Position numbers and translations under genes: made by a program. Below, piece after piece: positions 41,152 to 51,478 of a stretch of DNA of 64,000 bases. Numbering within the stretch: the stretch's first letter is position 1; the number at the start of each line of letters is the position of its first letter. This stretch comes from Glutamicibacter protophormiae (lineage in GTDB: Bacteria; Actinomycetota; Actinomycetes; Actinomycetales; Micrococcaceae). The notes under the pieces were generated by a model that was not told the DNA's origin, searched no databases, and saw nothing but the letters and a program-made list of their open reading frames with translations. The DNA lies in contig NZ_BMPH01000001.1 in NCBI RefSeq assembly GCF_014647495.1, positions 372,001 to 436,000 of the forward strand, read 5' to 3'.

Positions 41152-41742
41152 ATGGCACCTTTCCCCGACCTGACCGCGCCCGGGCTGTTCATCTTCGGCT
41201 ACGGGTCGCTGGTCTCCTCCGCCTCGGTATCCCGTACGCTGCAGCGCCAGGTGGACGCGCGGCACATGCCGCTGGCCCTGCTGCACGGCTATGCGCGCGA
41301 CTGGGAAATCAGGGTGCCCATCATCTTCGACGACGGCATCGCCTGCAACGGCCAATTCCTGGACATCAGCCCGCAGCCCGACGCGTCGGTCAACGGCGTG
41401 CTGATCCCGGTCACCGAGCAGGAGCTGGCGATGCTCACCCGCCGCGAAGCCCAGTACGACGCCGTCGAGGTCGGCGACCGGATCCAGTCGGCCGTGGCCC
41501 CCGCCGCCAGGGTCATCGCCTTCCGGGGACGCGCGGAATTCCGCCGGGACACCCCGCAGGTGCCCAGCTTCCGCCCCCGCAGCTACCGTTCCCTGGTCGA
41601 AACCGCGGTGCGCAGCCGCGGGGCGGACTTCCTGGCGCAGTTCCATTCGCTGACCATGCCCGCGGAGGTGAACGAATACCAGGGCGGCTACCGGTTCGCC
41701 GATCCGGCCCAGGAACTCGCCGCCCGGCCGCCGGCGTGTTAG
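41152..41742 (+). CDS. Gamma-glutamylcyclotransferase family protein
   Basis: A 196-residue protein with the GGCT fold. FIFGYGSLVSSASVSRTL (about 13-30) holds the phosphate-like binding loop YGSL; MLTRREAQYDAVEV contains the catalytic Glu. Bacterial members cleave gamma-glutamyl or related amides by cyclisation; the natural substrate here is unknown. The ATG at 41152 begins close to the fold; an ATG at 41140 is in frame and neither has a convincing ribosome site. Confidence 0.8.
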   Translation: MAPFPDLTAPGLFIFGYGSLVSSASVSRTLQRQVDARHMPLALLHGYARDWEIRVPIIFDDGIACNGQFLDISPQPDASVNGVLIPVTEQELAMLTRREAQYDAVEVGDRIQSAVAPAARVIAFRGRAEFRRDTPQVPSFRPRSYRSLVETAVRSRGADFLAQFHSLTMPAEVNEYQGGYRFADPAQELAARPPAC

Positions 41743-41799
41743 CGGACAAGAAAATTCACGGCCTACCTCGTGTCCGGCGCGAAGTCATAAACTGAACCC

Positions 41800-42567
41800 A
41801 TGACACTTTGGGAAAACACCTCGTCCAATCGTTCCGCCGTCGTCACCGGGGCCTCCTCCGGGATCGGCCAGGCCACCGTGCGCGCCCTGCGCGAGCAGGG
41901 ATGGACCGTATTCGCCGTGGCCCGCCGTGCCGAGCGGCTGGAGGCCCTGGCCAAGCAGACCGGCGCCATTGCGATCCCGGCCGATGTCAGCAACCAGACC
42001 GACGTGGACGCGCTGGCCTTGGCCGTGGCCGAGCACGGGGGTGCGGACACCCTGATCAACGTGGCCGGCGGCGCCCGCGGCACCGAATACTGGGCCGATG
42101 CGGTGGATGAGCATTGGGATTTCATGTGGCAGTCAAATGTCATGGGCACCATGCGCCTGACCCGCGCCCTGCTGCCGCAGCTGCGCAAGACCGGGGGCAC
42201 CATCGTGAACCTGACTTCCACCGCCGCCCTGGCCAGCTATGAAGGCGGCAGCGGCTACAACGCCGCCAAGGCCGCGCAGAGCGCCATGACCCAGGCGCTG
42301 CGCCTGGAGGAAGTCGAGCACGGCATCCGCGTCATCGAGGTGCTGCCGGGCCTGGTGCAGACCGAGGAATTCGCGCTGCGCCGGCTGGGCAGCCAGCAGG
42401 CGGCGGACAGCGTGTACGCCGGGGTGGACAACCCGCTCACCGCCGAGGACGTGGCCGAGGTGATCCGGTTCGCGGTCAGCGCCCCCGCCCACGTGAACCT
42501 TGACCAGATCGTCATCCGCCCGCAGGCCCAGGCCGCCAACCACAAGCTGATCCGCGCCAACAAGTAG
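41800..42567 (+). CDS. Short-chain dehydrogenase/reductase
   Basis: A 255-residue classical SDR. The cofactor loop is VVTGASSGIGQATVRAL (TGxxxGxG, about 15-31), NVAGGARG is the NAG-type motif, and the catalytic set is Ser in NLTSTAALAS and Y-x3-K in SGYNAAKAA. ARRAERLEAL suggests NADP preference. TAAACT just before the ATG could be a -10 for a leaderless message. The sirohydrochlorin chelatase gene follows after 25 bp, so it may head the sulfur operon; its substrate is unknown. Confidence 0.88.
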   Translation: MTLWENTSSNRSAVVTGASSGIGQATVRALREQGWTVFAVARRAERLEALAKQTGAIAIPADVSNQTDVDALALAVAEHGGADTLINVAGGARGTEYWADAVDEHWDFMWQSNVMGTMRLTRALLPQLRKTGGTIVNLTSTAALASYEGGSGYNAAKAAQSAMTQALRLEEVEHGIRVIEVLPGLVQTEEFALRRLGSQQAADSVYAGVDNPLTAEDVAEVIRFAVSAPAHVNLDQIVIRPQAQAANHKLIRANK

Positions 42568-42592
42568 CCGGCCTTCCGGCAAGGAGCATTCC

Positions 42593-43330
42593 ATGAGCAC
42601 CAGCATCCCGCCGGCCATCCACGTGGTGGCCGCCTCGCACGGCACCGACAATCCCGACGGGCAACGGCTGATCAACCAGCTGCGCGGACAGCTGGAGGGG
42701 CTGAGCGCCAGCTGGCGTCCCGAGCTGCGCTGGCACGAGGCCTATGTGGACGTGCAGCAACCCTCCTTGCCGCAGGTCCTCGCGAGCCTGCCCGCCGGGG
42801 AGCCGGCCGTGGTGCTGCCGCTGCTGGTGGCCGACGGCGTGCACACCACGCATGACGTGGCCCAGGCCGTGGCCTCGCGGGACAGGACGATTGCCGCCGA
42901 CCCGCTGGGCCCGCTGCCCGACCTCGCGAAGGTGCTGGCGCAGCGAGCCCGGCCGCACCTGGAGAATGATCCGATGGTCATCCTGGCCGCGGCCGGGACC
43001 CGGCTGGAGGTCGGCCAGCAGCAAACCGTCCAGCTCGCCGCCAAGCTGCAGGACCTGCTGGGCCGGGAGGTGGCCGTGGCCTACTGCGCCGGGGCGCAGC
43101 CGAACGTTCTCCATGCCGTCGCCGAGGCAGGGTCCCGGCCGGTGCTGCTGCTCAGCGTCCTGCTGGCCGACGGATTCTTCCAGGACAAGCTCGCTAGCAC
43201 GGGCGCCGCGGTCGTCACAAGCCCGCTGCTGCCGGACGTCACGATCGCCCAATGTTTCCTCGTGCGACTGAAAACCGCCCTTGAAACCGCCGGTTTCATG
43301 ACGCCGCATGACGAAGTTCGAAGTCTTTAG
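42593..43330 (+). CDS. Sirohydrochlorin chelatase (CbiX/SirB family)
   Basis: Inserts iron (or cobalt) into sirohydrochlorin to form siroheme (or a cobalamin precursor). The 245 residues form two CbiX half-domains. AASHGTDNPDGQRLINQL has the metal-binding His of the first, VVLPLLVADGVHTTHDV contains the second conserved His, and VLLLSVLLADGFFQDKLA repeats the pattern in the second half, with the His lost. AAGGAG lies 6 bp before the ATG. It lies upstream of sulfite reductase, which needs siroheme, so the iron reaction is the likely one. Confidence 0.87.
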   Translation: MSTSIPPAIHVVAASHGTDNPDGQRLINQLRGQLEGLSASWRPELRWHEAYVDVQQPSLPQVLASLPAGEPAVVLPLLVADGVHTTHDVAQAVASRDRTIAADPLGPLPDLAKVLAQRARPHLENDPMVILAAAGTRLEVGQQQTVQLAAKLQDLLGREVAVAYCAGAQPNVLHAVAEAGSRPVLLLSVLLADGFFQDKLASTGAAVVTSPLLPDVTIAQCFLVRLKTALETAGFMTPHDEVRSL

Positions 43331-43378
43331 GACTCGCGTGTTCATGTGACCTCCGGCGGTTGCCAGCCCCCGGGGCCG

Positions 43379-43397
43379 GTTTCCTACGCTGGGAAAC
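43379..43397 (+). promoter_or_regulatory. Inverted repeat at the sir start codon
   Basis: GTTTCC (43379-43384) and GGAAAC (43392-43397) flank TACGCTG, a possible -10, and end at the base before the sir ATG. A regulator bound here would block both the promoter and a near-leaderless message. The regulator is unknown. Confidence 0.45.
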
Positions 43398-45098
43398 ATG
43401 ACGCAGACAACCACACCGGCCCGGCCCCAACGGGCGGCCAAGCCCAACGGCCAATGGAAGATCGACGGCACGACCCCGCTGAACGCCAACGAGGAAATGA
43501 AGGCCGCGGACAACGGCCTGAACGTGCGCCAGCGCATCGAAGAGATCTACGCCGTGCAGGGCTTCGACTCCATCGACCCCGAGGACCTGCACGGCCGCTT
43601 CCGCTGGTGGGGCCTGTACACCCAGCGCGCCCAGGGCATCCCGGGCGGCAAAACCGCGACGCTGAGCCCCGAGGAGCTCGAGGACCGCTACTTCATGCTG
43701 CGGGTGCGCATCGACGGCGGCGCGCTGAGCACGCAGCAGCTGCGCGTCATCGGCGGCATCTCCACCGACTTCGCCCGGGACACCGCGGACTTCACCGACC
43801 GCCAGAACATCCAGCTGCACTGGGTGGACGTGGTGGACGTGCCGGAGATCTGGCGCCGGCTCGAATCCGTCGGGCTGCACACCACCGAGGCCTGCGGCGA
43901 CGTGCCGCGCGTCATCCTCGGCTCCCCGGTGGCGGGCATCGCCGCCGAGGAGATCATCGACCCCACCCCGGTGATCGCGGAGATCGCCCGCCGCTACGTC
44001 GGCAACCCGGAATTCGCGAACCTGCCGCGCAAGTTCAAGACAGCGATCTCCGGGCATCCCAGCCAGGACGTGGTGCATGAGATCAACGACGTGGCGCTGA
44101 TCGGGATCGTGCACCCGCAGCTGGGCCCGGGCTACGACCTGTGGGTGGGCGGGGGACTGTCCTCCAACCCGCGGCTGGGCGAACGCCTGGGCGCGTTCGT
44201 CACCCAGGAGCAGGCCCCGGATGTCTGGGAGGGCGTCACCTCCATCTTCCGCGACTACGGCTACCGCCGGCTGCGCAACCGCGCCCGGCTGAAATTCCTG
44301 CTGGCCGACTGGGGCACGCAGAAGTTCCGCCAGGTCCTGGAGGACGAATACCTGGGCTACGCGCTGCCGGACATCGCCCCCGGACCGCAGCCGGAAACCG
44401 CCGGAGACCATTCCGGGGTGCATGAGCAGAAGGACGGCAAGTTCTACATCGGGCTCACCGCGGAAGCCGGGCGCGTTTCGGGCACCACGCTCACCGCCCT
44501 GGCCGACCTGGCCGAGGCCCACGGCTCCACCCGGCTGCGCACCACCCCGCACCAGAAGATCATCGCCCTGGACATCGCGCCGGAGCGGGTCGAGGACTTC
44601 GTGGGCGGCGCCCGCGCGCTGGGGCTGGAAGCCTACCCGGGGCTGCTGCGCCGCTCGGCCATCGCCTGCACCGGCATCGAGTACTGCAAGCTGGCCATCG
44701 TGGACACCAAGAACACCACCATCGACGCGGTGCGCCAGATCGAGGCGCGGCTGGCTGACCACGAGGGCAAGCTGCCCAAGGCGCTGTCCCTGCACGTGAA
44801 CGGCTGCCCGAACTCCTGCGCCCGCGTGCAGACCGCGGACCTCGGCTTCAAGGGCCAGCTGATCACCAACGACGCCGGGGAGCAGGTTTCCGGGTTCCAG
44901 GTGCACCTGGGCGGCACGCTGGCCGGCTTCGAGAACGGCGAGGCCAGCCTGGGCCGCACCGTGCGCGGCCTGAAGGTCGCCGCCGATGAACTGCCCGACT
45001 ACGTCGAGCGCGTGGTGAAGAACTATTCGGCGCTGGCCGGGGACGGCGAATCCTTCGCCGCCTGGGCCCACCGCGCCGCCGAGGAGGACCTGTCATGA
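43398..45098 (+). CDS. sir: Ferredoxin-dependent sulfite/nitrite reductase
   Basis: Reduces sulfite to sulfide with six electrons using siroheme and a [4Fe-4S] cluster. It has 566 residues. Two ferrodoxin-like halves are visible (DRQNIQLHWVDV and STRLRTTPHQKIIA). The cluster and siroheme ligands are in the C-terminal half: ACTGIEYCKLAI and NGCPNSCARVQ, the four Cys of C-x5-C and C-x3-C. Operon position before cysH argues for sulfite rather than nitrite. Its last four bases overlap the cysH start. Confidence 0.94.
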   Translation: MTQTTTPARPQRAAKPNGQWKIDGTTPLNANEEMKAADNGLNVRQRIEEIYAVQGFDSIDPEDLHGRFRWWGLYTQRAQGIPGGKTATLSPEELEDRYFMLRVRIDGGALSTQQLRVIGGISTDFARDTADFTDRQNIQLHWVDVVDVPEIWRRLESVGLHTTEACGDVPRVILGSPVAGIAAEEIIDPTPVIAEIARRYVGNPEFANLPRKFKTAISGHPSQDVVHEINDVALIGIVHPQLGPGYDLWVGGGLSSNPRLGERLGAFVTQEQAPDVWEGVTSIFRDYGYRRLRNRARLKFLLADWGTQKFRQVLEDEYLGYALPDIAPGPQPETAGDHSGVHEQKDGKFYIGLTAEAGRVSGTTLTALADLAEAHGSTRLRTTPHQKIIALDIAPERVEDFVGGARALGLEAYPGLLRRSAIACTGIEYCKLAIVDTKNTTIDAVRQIEARLADHEGKLPKALSLHVNGCPNSCARVQTADLGFKGQLITNDAGEQVSGFQVHLGGTLAGFENGEASLGRTVRGLKVAADELPDYVERVVKNYSALAGDGESFAAWAHRAAEEDLS

Positions 45099-45808
45099 GC
45101 CCCCGCACCGCCAAAACCGAAGCCGAGCTGCGCGAGATCGCGGCGCTGGGCGCACAGGAACTGGGCTGGGACGCCAGCGCGGAGGAGGTCATCGCCTTCG
45201 CCGCCCGCCACCTGGAGGTGCGCGAGATCGCGGTGGCCTGCTCCATGGCCGACGCGGTGCTGCCGCACCTGGTGGCGCAGCAGCTGCCCGGGGTGGACGT
45301 GCTCTTCCTGGACACCGGCTACCACTTCACCGAAACCCGCAGCACCCGCGACGAGGTCGCCGAAAGGCTGCCGGTCACCGTGGTGGACGTGCTCCCGGAG
45401 CTGACCGTGGCCCAGCAGGATGAAAAATACGGCAAGGACCTGTTCGCCCGCGACGCGGCCGCCTGCTGCAAGCTGCGCAAGATGGACCCGCTCAAGCGCG
45501 CCCTGTCCGGCTACGGAGCCTGGTTCACCGGGGTCCGCCGCGACGAGGCCCCCACCCGCGGCAACACGCCGCTGGTCGCCTTCGACGAGACCCACGGGCT
45601 GCTCAAGTTCAACCCGGTGGCGGCCTGGAGCTTCGATGAGTTGATCGGCTACGCCGCCGGACACCAGGTTCCGCTGAACCTGCTGCTGGCCCACGGCTAC
45701 CCCTCCATCGGCTGCGAACCCTGCACCCGGCCCGTCGCCGAGGGCGAGGACCCGCGCGCCGGACGCTGGGCCGGCCTGTCGAAAACCGAATGCGGCATCC
45801 ACATCTAA
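45095..45808 (+). CDS. cysH: Adenylyl-sulfate (APS) reductase
   Basis: Reduces APS (or PAPS) to sulfite. The 237 residues include LFLDTGYHFTETRSTRDEV, the PP-loop region AVACSMADAV, the cysteine pair AACCKLRKMDPL and the second pair GCEPCTRPV that ligate a [4Fe-4S] cluster, and the catalytic Cys in KTECGIHI at the C-terminus. The four cluster cysteines mark an APS-type enzyme, in keeping with the absence of cysC here. Overlaps sir by 4 bp and precedes cysD by 16 bp. Confidence 0.94.
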   Translation: MSPRTAKTEAELREIAALGAQELGWDASAEEVIAFAARHLEVREIAVACSMADAVLPHLVAQQLPGVDVLFLDTGYHFTETRSTRDEVAERLPVTVVDVLPELTVAQQDEKYGKDLFARDAAACCKLRKMDPLKRALSGYGAWFTGVRRDEAPTRGNTPLVAFDETHGLLKFNPVAAWSFDELIGYAAGHQVPLNLLLAHGYPSIGCEPCTRPVAEGEDPRAGRWAGLSKTECGIHI

Positions 45809-45824
45809 CCCCAAGGACATCCCC

Positions 45825-46748
45825 ATGAGCCTCACCGCTACCGCCCGCCCCGGCACCCAGCGCAGCGTCCTGGACGCCCTGGAAGCCGAATCCATCCACA
45901 TCATCCGCGAGGTGCTCGCCGAATTCGAGAAGCCCGGACTGCTCTTCTCCGGAGGCAAGGACTCCGTGGTCGTGCTGCACCTGCTGGCCAAGGCCGTCTT
46001 CCCGGGCCGCGTGCCGATCCCCGTGGTGCACATCGACACCGGCCACAACTTCGGGGAGGTGCTGGACTTCCGCGACGCCGTGGTGGCCAGATACGGCCTG
46101 AACCTGGTGGTCGGCTCCGTGCAGGAATACATCGACCGCGGCCAGCTGGCGCAGCTGCCCGACGGCACCCGCAACCGGCTGCAGACCCGCGTGCTGCTGG
46201 ACACCATCGAATCCAACGGCTTCGACGTGGTGTTCGGCGGGGCCCGCCGCGACGAGGACAAGGCCCGCGCCAAGGAGCGCATCCTGTCCCTGCGCGACGA
46301 GTTCGGCGTCTGGGATCCGCGCAACCAGCGCCCGGAGATCTGGAACCTGTACAACGGCCGCCACGAACCGGACTGGCATGTGCGCGCCTTCCCGATCTCC
46401 AACTGGACCGAAAGGGACATCTGGGCCTACATCCAGCGCGAGGACATCGCGCTGCCCTCCATCTACTTCGCCCACCAGCGCCAGGTCTTCGAACGCGACG
46501 GCATGTGGCGCGCGGTCACCGCGGTCAGCCAGCCCGAACCGGGCGAGCAGGTGGCCATCCGCGAGGTGCGCTATCGCACCGTGGGGGACGCCAGCTGCAC
46601 CGGCGCGGTGCTCTCCAACGCGGACACCGTCCAGAAGGTGCTCGACGAACTGGCCGTGGCCACGCTGACCGAACGCGGGGCCACCCGCGCCGACGACCGT
46701 ATTTCCGCCGCGGGCATGGAAGACCGCAAGACCGAAGGGTACTTCTAA
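45825..46748 (+). CDS. cysD: Sulfate adenylyltransferase subunit CysD
   Basis: The small ATP sulfurylase subunit that adenylates sulfate to APS with CysN. It has 307 residues. The PP-loop is LLFSGGKDSVVVLHLL (about 43-58); VHIDTGHNFGEVLDFRD and GGARRDEDKARAKERI are typical. CAAGGAC lies 8 bp before ATG 45825. One base separates it from cysN. Confidence 0.96.
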   Translation: MSLTATARPGTQRSVLDALEAESIHIIREVLAEFEKPGLLFSGGKDSVVVLHLLAKAVFPGRVPIPVVHIDTGHNFGEVLDFRDAVVARYGLNLVVGSVQEYIDRGQLAQLPDGTRNRLQTRVLLDTIESNGFDVVFGGARRDEDKARAKERILSLRDEFGVWDPRNQRPEIWNLYNGRHEPDWHVRAFPISNWTERDIWAYIQREDIALPSIYFAHQRQVFERDGMWRAVTAVSQPEPGEQVAIREVRYRTVGDASCTGAVLSNADTVQKVLDELAVATLTERGATRADDRISAAGMEDRKTEGYF

Positions 46749-46749
46749 G

Positions 46750-48045
46750 ATGACCACCACACTTTTGCGCATCGCCACCGCCGGATCCGTGGACGACGGC
46801 AAGTCCACGCTGGTGGGCCGGCTGCTGCACGACGCCAAGGCCATCCTTGCTGATTCGCTGGACGACCTGGCCCGCACCAGCGCCGAACGCGGCTTCGGCG
46901 GCGAAGCCGGCGCGCTGGACCTGGCGCTGGTCACCGACGGGCTGCGCGCCGAACGCGAGCAGGGCATCACCATCGACGTGGCCTACCGCTACTTCTCCAC
47001 CGCCCATCGCTCGTTCATCCTGGCCGACTGCCCGGGACACGTGCAGTACACCCGCAACACCGTCACCGGCGCCTCCACCGCGGACGCGGCGATCGTGCTG
47101 GTCGACGCCCGCCACGGGGTGCAGGAACAGACCCGCCGCCACCTGGGGGTGCTGGCCCTGCTGCGGGTCCCGCAGCTGGTGCTCGCGGTGAACAAGATGG
47201 ACCTGGTCGGCTGGGACGAGCAGCGCTTCACCGAGATCGAAAACCAGGTCCTGGACCTGGCCGAGGAGCTGGGCGTCCAGGCCGCGACCGTCGTCCCGGT
47301 CAGCGCGCTGCACGGGGACAACGTGGTGGACCCCTCCGCCGCGTCGCCATGGTACGCCGGCCCCACCTTGCTGGGGCTGCTCGAGGAACTGGAGCCGGCG
47401 CGGGAATCCGGCACCGCCCGGCTGGACGTGCAGTACGTGATCCGCCCGCAGGGAGCGCTGGCCCCAGGACTGGACGCGGAGGAATACCGCGACTACCGCG
47501 GCTACGCCGGCACCCTGGCCGACGGCAGCCTCTCGGTGGGCGATACGGTCGGCGTCCTGTCCAACGGCTACCCGGCGGCCAGCCGCGTGCAGGCCATCGG
47601 CACGCCGACCGGGCCGGTGCACACCGCGCACCCCGGCGAGGCGATCGTGCTGGAACTGGCCGACCAGGTGGACATCGCCCGCGGGGACACCGTGGTGTCC
47701 GGGCCGCCGCCGCAGGCGGTCCGCGAATTCGACGCGGAGCTCTGCGTCCTGGCCCAGGCCACGCTGGCCGCGGGGCAGCGGGTGCTGCTCAAGCACGGCA
47801 CCAAGGTCGCGGCCGCCAAGATCGCGCAGATCACGAACGTGCTCAACGTGGCGGACTACACCCGCACCCCCGCCGACACCCTGGGCCTGAACGACCTGGG
47901 ACGGGTGAGCGTGCGCAGCTCCGCGGCGCTGTCGGTCGACCCGTACCGGGACTCGCGCGCCGGCGGCAGCTTCCTGCTCATCGACCCCGCCACCGGGCGC
48001 ACGCTGGCCGCCGGGATCATCGAGGCGGATCATGCAGCCGCCTGA
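46750..48045 (+). CDS. cysN: Sulfate adenylyltransferase subunit CysN (GTPase)
   Basis: The regulatory GTPase subunit of ATP sulfurylase. The 431 residues have G1 GSVDDGKSTLVGRLL, G2/switch region REQGITIDVAYRYFST, G3 DCPGHVQYTRN and G4 NKMDLVG, followed by two beta-barrel domains. No CysC kinase domain is fused, so PAPS is not made by this protein. Its end overlaps the following substrate-binding protein gene by 14 bp. Confidence 0.95.
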   Translation: MTTTLLRIATAGSVDDGKSTLVGRLLHDAKAILADSLDDLARTSAERGFGGEAGALDLALVTDGLRAEREQGITIDVAYRYFSTAHRSFILADCPGHVQYTRNTVTGASTADAAIVLVDARHGVQEQTRRHLGVLALLRVPQLVLAVNKMDLVGWDEQRFTEIENQVLDLAEELGVQAATVVPVSALHGDNVVDPSAASPWYAGPTLLGLLEELEPARESGTARLDVQYVIRPQGALAPGLDAEEYRDYRGYAGTLADGSLSVGDTVGVLSNGYPAASRVQAIGTPTGPVHTAHPGEAIVLELADQVDIARGDTVVSGPPPQAVREFDAELCVLAQATLAAGQRVLLKHGTKVAAAKIAQITNVLNVADYTRTPADTLGLNDLGRVSVRSSAALSVDPYRDSRAGGSFLLIDPATGRTLAAGIIEADHAAA

Positions 48046-49116
48046 GCGCCCGGCCGCCGGACGCACCCGGCTGACCGCCCACGCCCCGCGCGCCAACCGG
48101 CGCGGCCGGGCGATCGGGGCCGGGGCGGTGGTGCTGCTGGCCGCCGCTGCGGTGCTGACCGCCTTCGCCCCCGCGCCGGCCGGCGGGCTCGGCACGGCCG
48201 CCGACCAGGGGCCGGCCGCGACCCTGCGCCTGGGCTATTTCGCGAACGTCACGCACGCCCCGGCGCTGGTGGCCGATGCCAACGGCTACCTGGACGACGC
48301 GCTGGGCGCGGACGGCACCACGCTGGAAACGCAGATCTTCGCCGCGGGGCCGGCGGCCATCGAGGCGCTGAACTCCGGGGCCATCGACGCGGCCTACCTG
48401 GGACCCAGCCCGGCGCTGAACAGCTACCTCTCCAGCGGGGGGACCTCGCTGCGCATCATCGCCGGGGCCGCTTCCGGCGGGGCCAGTCTGGTCACCACCA
48501 AGCAGATTACGCAGGTGTCCCAGCTGGCCGGCACCGAGCTGGCCACCCCGCAGTACGGCGGCACCCAGGACGTGGCGCTGCGCAGCTTCCTGCGGGATCA
48601 GGGCCTGTCCGATGCCGTCACCGTCACCCCGAGCTCCAACGGCACCGTCCCGCAGCTGTTCGCCCGCGGATCCATCGACGGGGCCTGGCTGCCCGAACCG
48701 CACGCCTCGCTGCTGGTCGAGAAGTACGGGGCGCACCGCCTTGTCGACGAGGCGGACCTGTGGCCCGGGGGCAGGTTCCCCACCACGGTGCTGGTGGCCT
48801 CGCAGGAGTTCATCGCCAAGCACCCGGACACCGTCCGGGAACTGGTGCAGGCCAACGCGCAGGCGGTGCGCTGGCTGAATGCCGCCGGGCAGCGGGAGAC
48901 GCTGGACACGATCCAGTCCGCGCTGGCCGCGCTGGGCTCGGGAACCCTGCCCGACGCGGTGATCTCATCGGCCCTCGAACAGGTCAGCTTCGACACGACC
49001 CCGCTGGCCGGGACCTTCGCCACGCTGGTGAACCATGCGGCGGCCGTGGGCATCGGTGAACGCGGCAGCCTCGAAGGCCTGGTCGACGACTCGTTCACTG
49101 CCAAGGCGGAGCGGTA

Positions 49117-49117
<1 letters not shown>
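48032..49117 (+). CDS. ABC transporter substrate-binding protein (SsuA/TauA-like)
   Basis: A 361-residue periplasmic-type binding protein of the NMT1/SsuA superfamily. A basic head and a hydrophobic segment (residues 30-47, AVVLLAAAAVLTAF) form a signal or anchor, but no lipobox Cys is present, unusual for a Gram-positive ABC binding protein. LRLGYFANVTHAPALVA and SGAIDAAYLGPSPALNSYL are family motifs. It overlaps cysN by 14 bp and is followed at once by the ATPase and permease. The substrate may be a sulfonate or sulfate; no sulfonate monooxygenase gene is nearby. Confidence 0.85.
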
Positions 49118-49831
<714 letters not shown>

Positions 49832-49854
<23 letters not shown>

Positions 49855-50689
49855 GATCCGGCCCGCCGTGCCCGCGGCCCTGGCGCTGCGCCGCCGCGGG
49901 CGTGCGGACGCGGTCATCGCGCCGATCATCACGCTGATCGTGCTGGTCAGCCTGTGGCAGATCGCGGCGTGGGCCTCGCCGCTGCGCGAAGACCTGTTTC
50001 CCGGCCCGGCGGCCGTGGCCGCCAAGCTGCCCGAGCTGCTGGCCGACGGGTCGCTGCTCTCCGCGGTGGGCACCTCGCTGTTCCGGGCGCTGTCCGGATT
50101 CGCGATCGCGGTGCTGATCGCCACCCCGGCGGCCCTGCTGCTGGCCCACCTGCCGTTGTTGCGCAAGGGGCTGGGGCCGCTGGTCTCGGCCATGCAGGTG
50201 CTGCCCTCCATCGCCTGGGTGCCGGCGGCGATCATCCTCTTCGGGCTGAGCGACGCGACCATCTACACCGTGCTGCTGCTCGGGGCGATTCCCTCGATCA
50301 TCAACGGGCTGCTGTCCGGGATCGACATGATCCCCGCCCAGTACTCGGCCCTGTCACGGGTGCTGGGGGCCGGCAAACGCCAGCACATCCTGTCCGTCCA
50401 GCTGCCCGCGGCGCTGCCCGGCTACGTGGCCGGCTTGCGCCAGGGCTGGGCCTTCGCCTGGCGTTCGCTCATGGCCGCGGAGCTGATCGCGGTGGGCGGG
50501 TCGCTCGCCCTGGGCGTCGGCTCGCTGCTGCAACGCGGCCGGGACCTGGCCGATTTGCCCCTGGTGATGTTGGTCATACTGGTGATCCTGCTGGTGGGCG
50601 TGCTGATCGAACTACTGTGTTTTGCCCCGCTGGAACGCAAACTGCTGCGCGACCGCGGAATGACTCGAACTGGAGAAAACCATGCCTAA
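49832..50689 (+). CDS. ABC transporter permease (SsuC-like)
   Basis: A 285-residue permease with about six helices. The EAA-type cytoplasmic loop reads VLGAGKRQHILSVQLPAALP, and FAWRSLMAAELIAVGGSL follows as in SsuC/TauC. The permease completes the transporter with the two preceding genes. A SUMT gene begins 8 bp before its stop, so all are one transcript. Confidence 0.92.
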
Positions 50690-51461
50690 AGGACATATCA
50701 CCCTCATCGGCGGGGGACCGGGAGACCCGGAACTGATCACCGTCGCCGGATACAAGGCCCTGCTCGCCGCGGAGGTGGTGCTGGCCGACCGGCTGGGACC
50801 GACCGAACTGCTCGCGGACCTGGCCGACGAGGTGATCGTGGTGGACGTGGGCAAGGCCCCTGGCTGCCATGTGAAAACCCAGGACGAGATCAATGAATTA
50901 CTGGTCAAATACGCTTTGGAAGGCAAGAATGTGGTGCGCCTGAAGGGCGGGGACCCGTTCGTGCTGGGCCGCGGCGGCGAGGAGCTGCTCTACGCCGCCG
51001 AATACGGCATCCCGACCCGGGTGATCCCGGGGATCACCAGTTCCATCTCGGTTCCCGCCGCCGCCGGCATCCCGGTGACCCACCGCGGCGTGGCCGCGGG
51101 GTTCACCGTGGTCAGCGGCCACACCGAGCTGGCGGACGTGCCGATCCGCAGCGACCACACGCTGGCCGTGCTGATGGGAGTGGCGAATCTGCCGAAAATT
51201 GTTGAGACATTGCTTACCCGTGGTTTACCGTCAAGTACGCCAATTGCGATAGTTGAGCGAGGTTACTCACAGACGCAGCGCACAACTATCGGTACGCTAG
51301 AAGGGATTGTAAAGCGCGCCCGCAAGGCCGCAGTGGCGAATCCGGCCGTCATCGTGATTGGTGATGTCGTTCGGCTAGCACCGGAAGCCTCCGACAGCCT
51401 GGCAGGCTTCCTGCCGCTAGAGAACGCCGACGCCCCCGCGGCGGCCACATTCGTTGACTAA
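50682..51461 (+). CDS. cobA: Uroporphyrinogen-III C-methyltransferase (SUMT)
   Basis: Makes precorrin-2 from uroporphyrinogen III, the first committed step to siroheme. It has 259 residues. GHITLIGGGPGDPELITVAG (about 4-22) is the signature, VVRLKGGDPFVLGRGGEEL the second motif, and IPGITSSISVPAAAGIPVTH the third. It lacks the dehydrogenase/chelatase half of CysG. With the chelatase at 42593 it gives two of the three siroheme steps; the precorrin-2 dehydrogenase must be elsewhere. Confidence 0.94.
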   Translation: MPKGHITLIGGGPGDPELITVAGYKALLAAEVVLADRLGPTELLADLADEVIVVDVGKAPGCHVKTQDEINELLVKYALEGKNVVRLKGGDPFVLGRGGEELLYAAEYGIPTRVIPGITSSISVPAAAGIPVTHRGVAAGFTVVSGHTELADVPIRSDHTLAVLMGVANLPKIVETLLTRGLPSSTPIAIVERGYSQTQRTTIGTLEGIVKRARKAAVANPAVIVIGDVVRLAPEASDSLAGFLPLENADAPAAATFVD

Positions 51462-51478
51462 GAAAGAGATGTTGTTTG

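Noticed and set aside
43296-45071. A 591-residue open frame opposite sir
   Set aside because: Shadow of sulfite reductase; no domain and no ribosome site.
46525-48195. A 556-residue open frame opposite cysN
   Set aside because: Shadow of cysN; long stretches of low-complexity Gly/Val/Arg.
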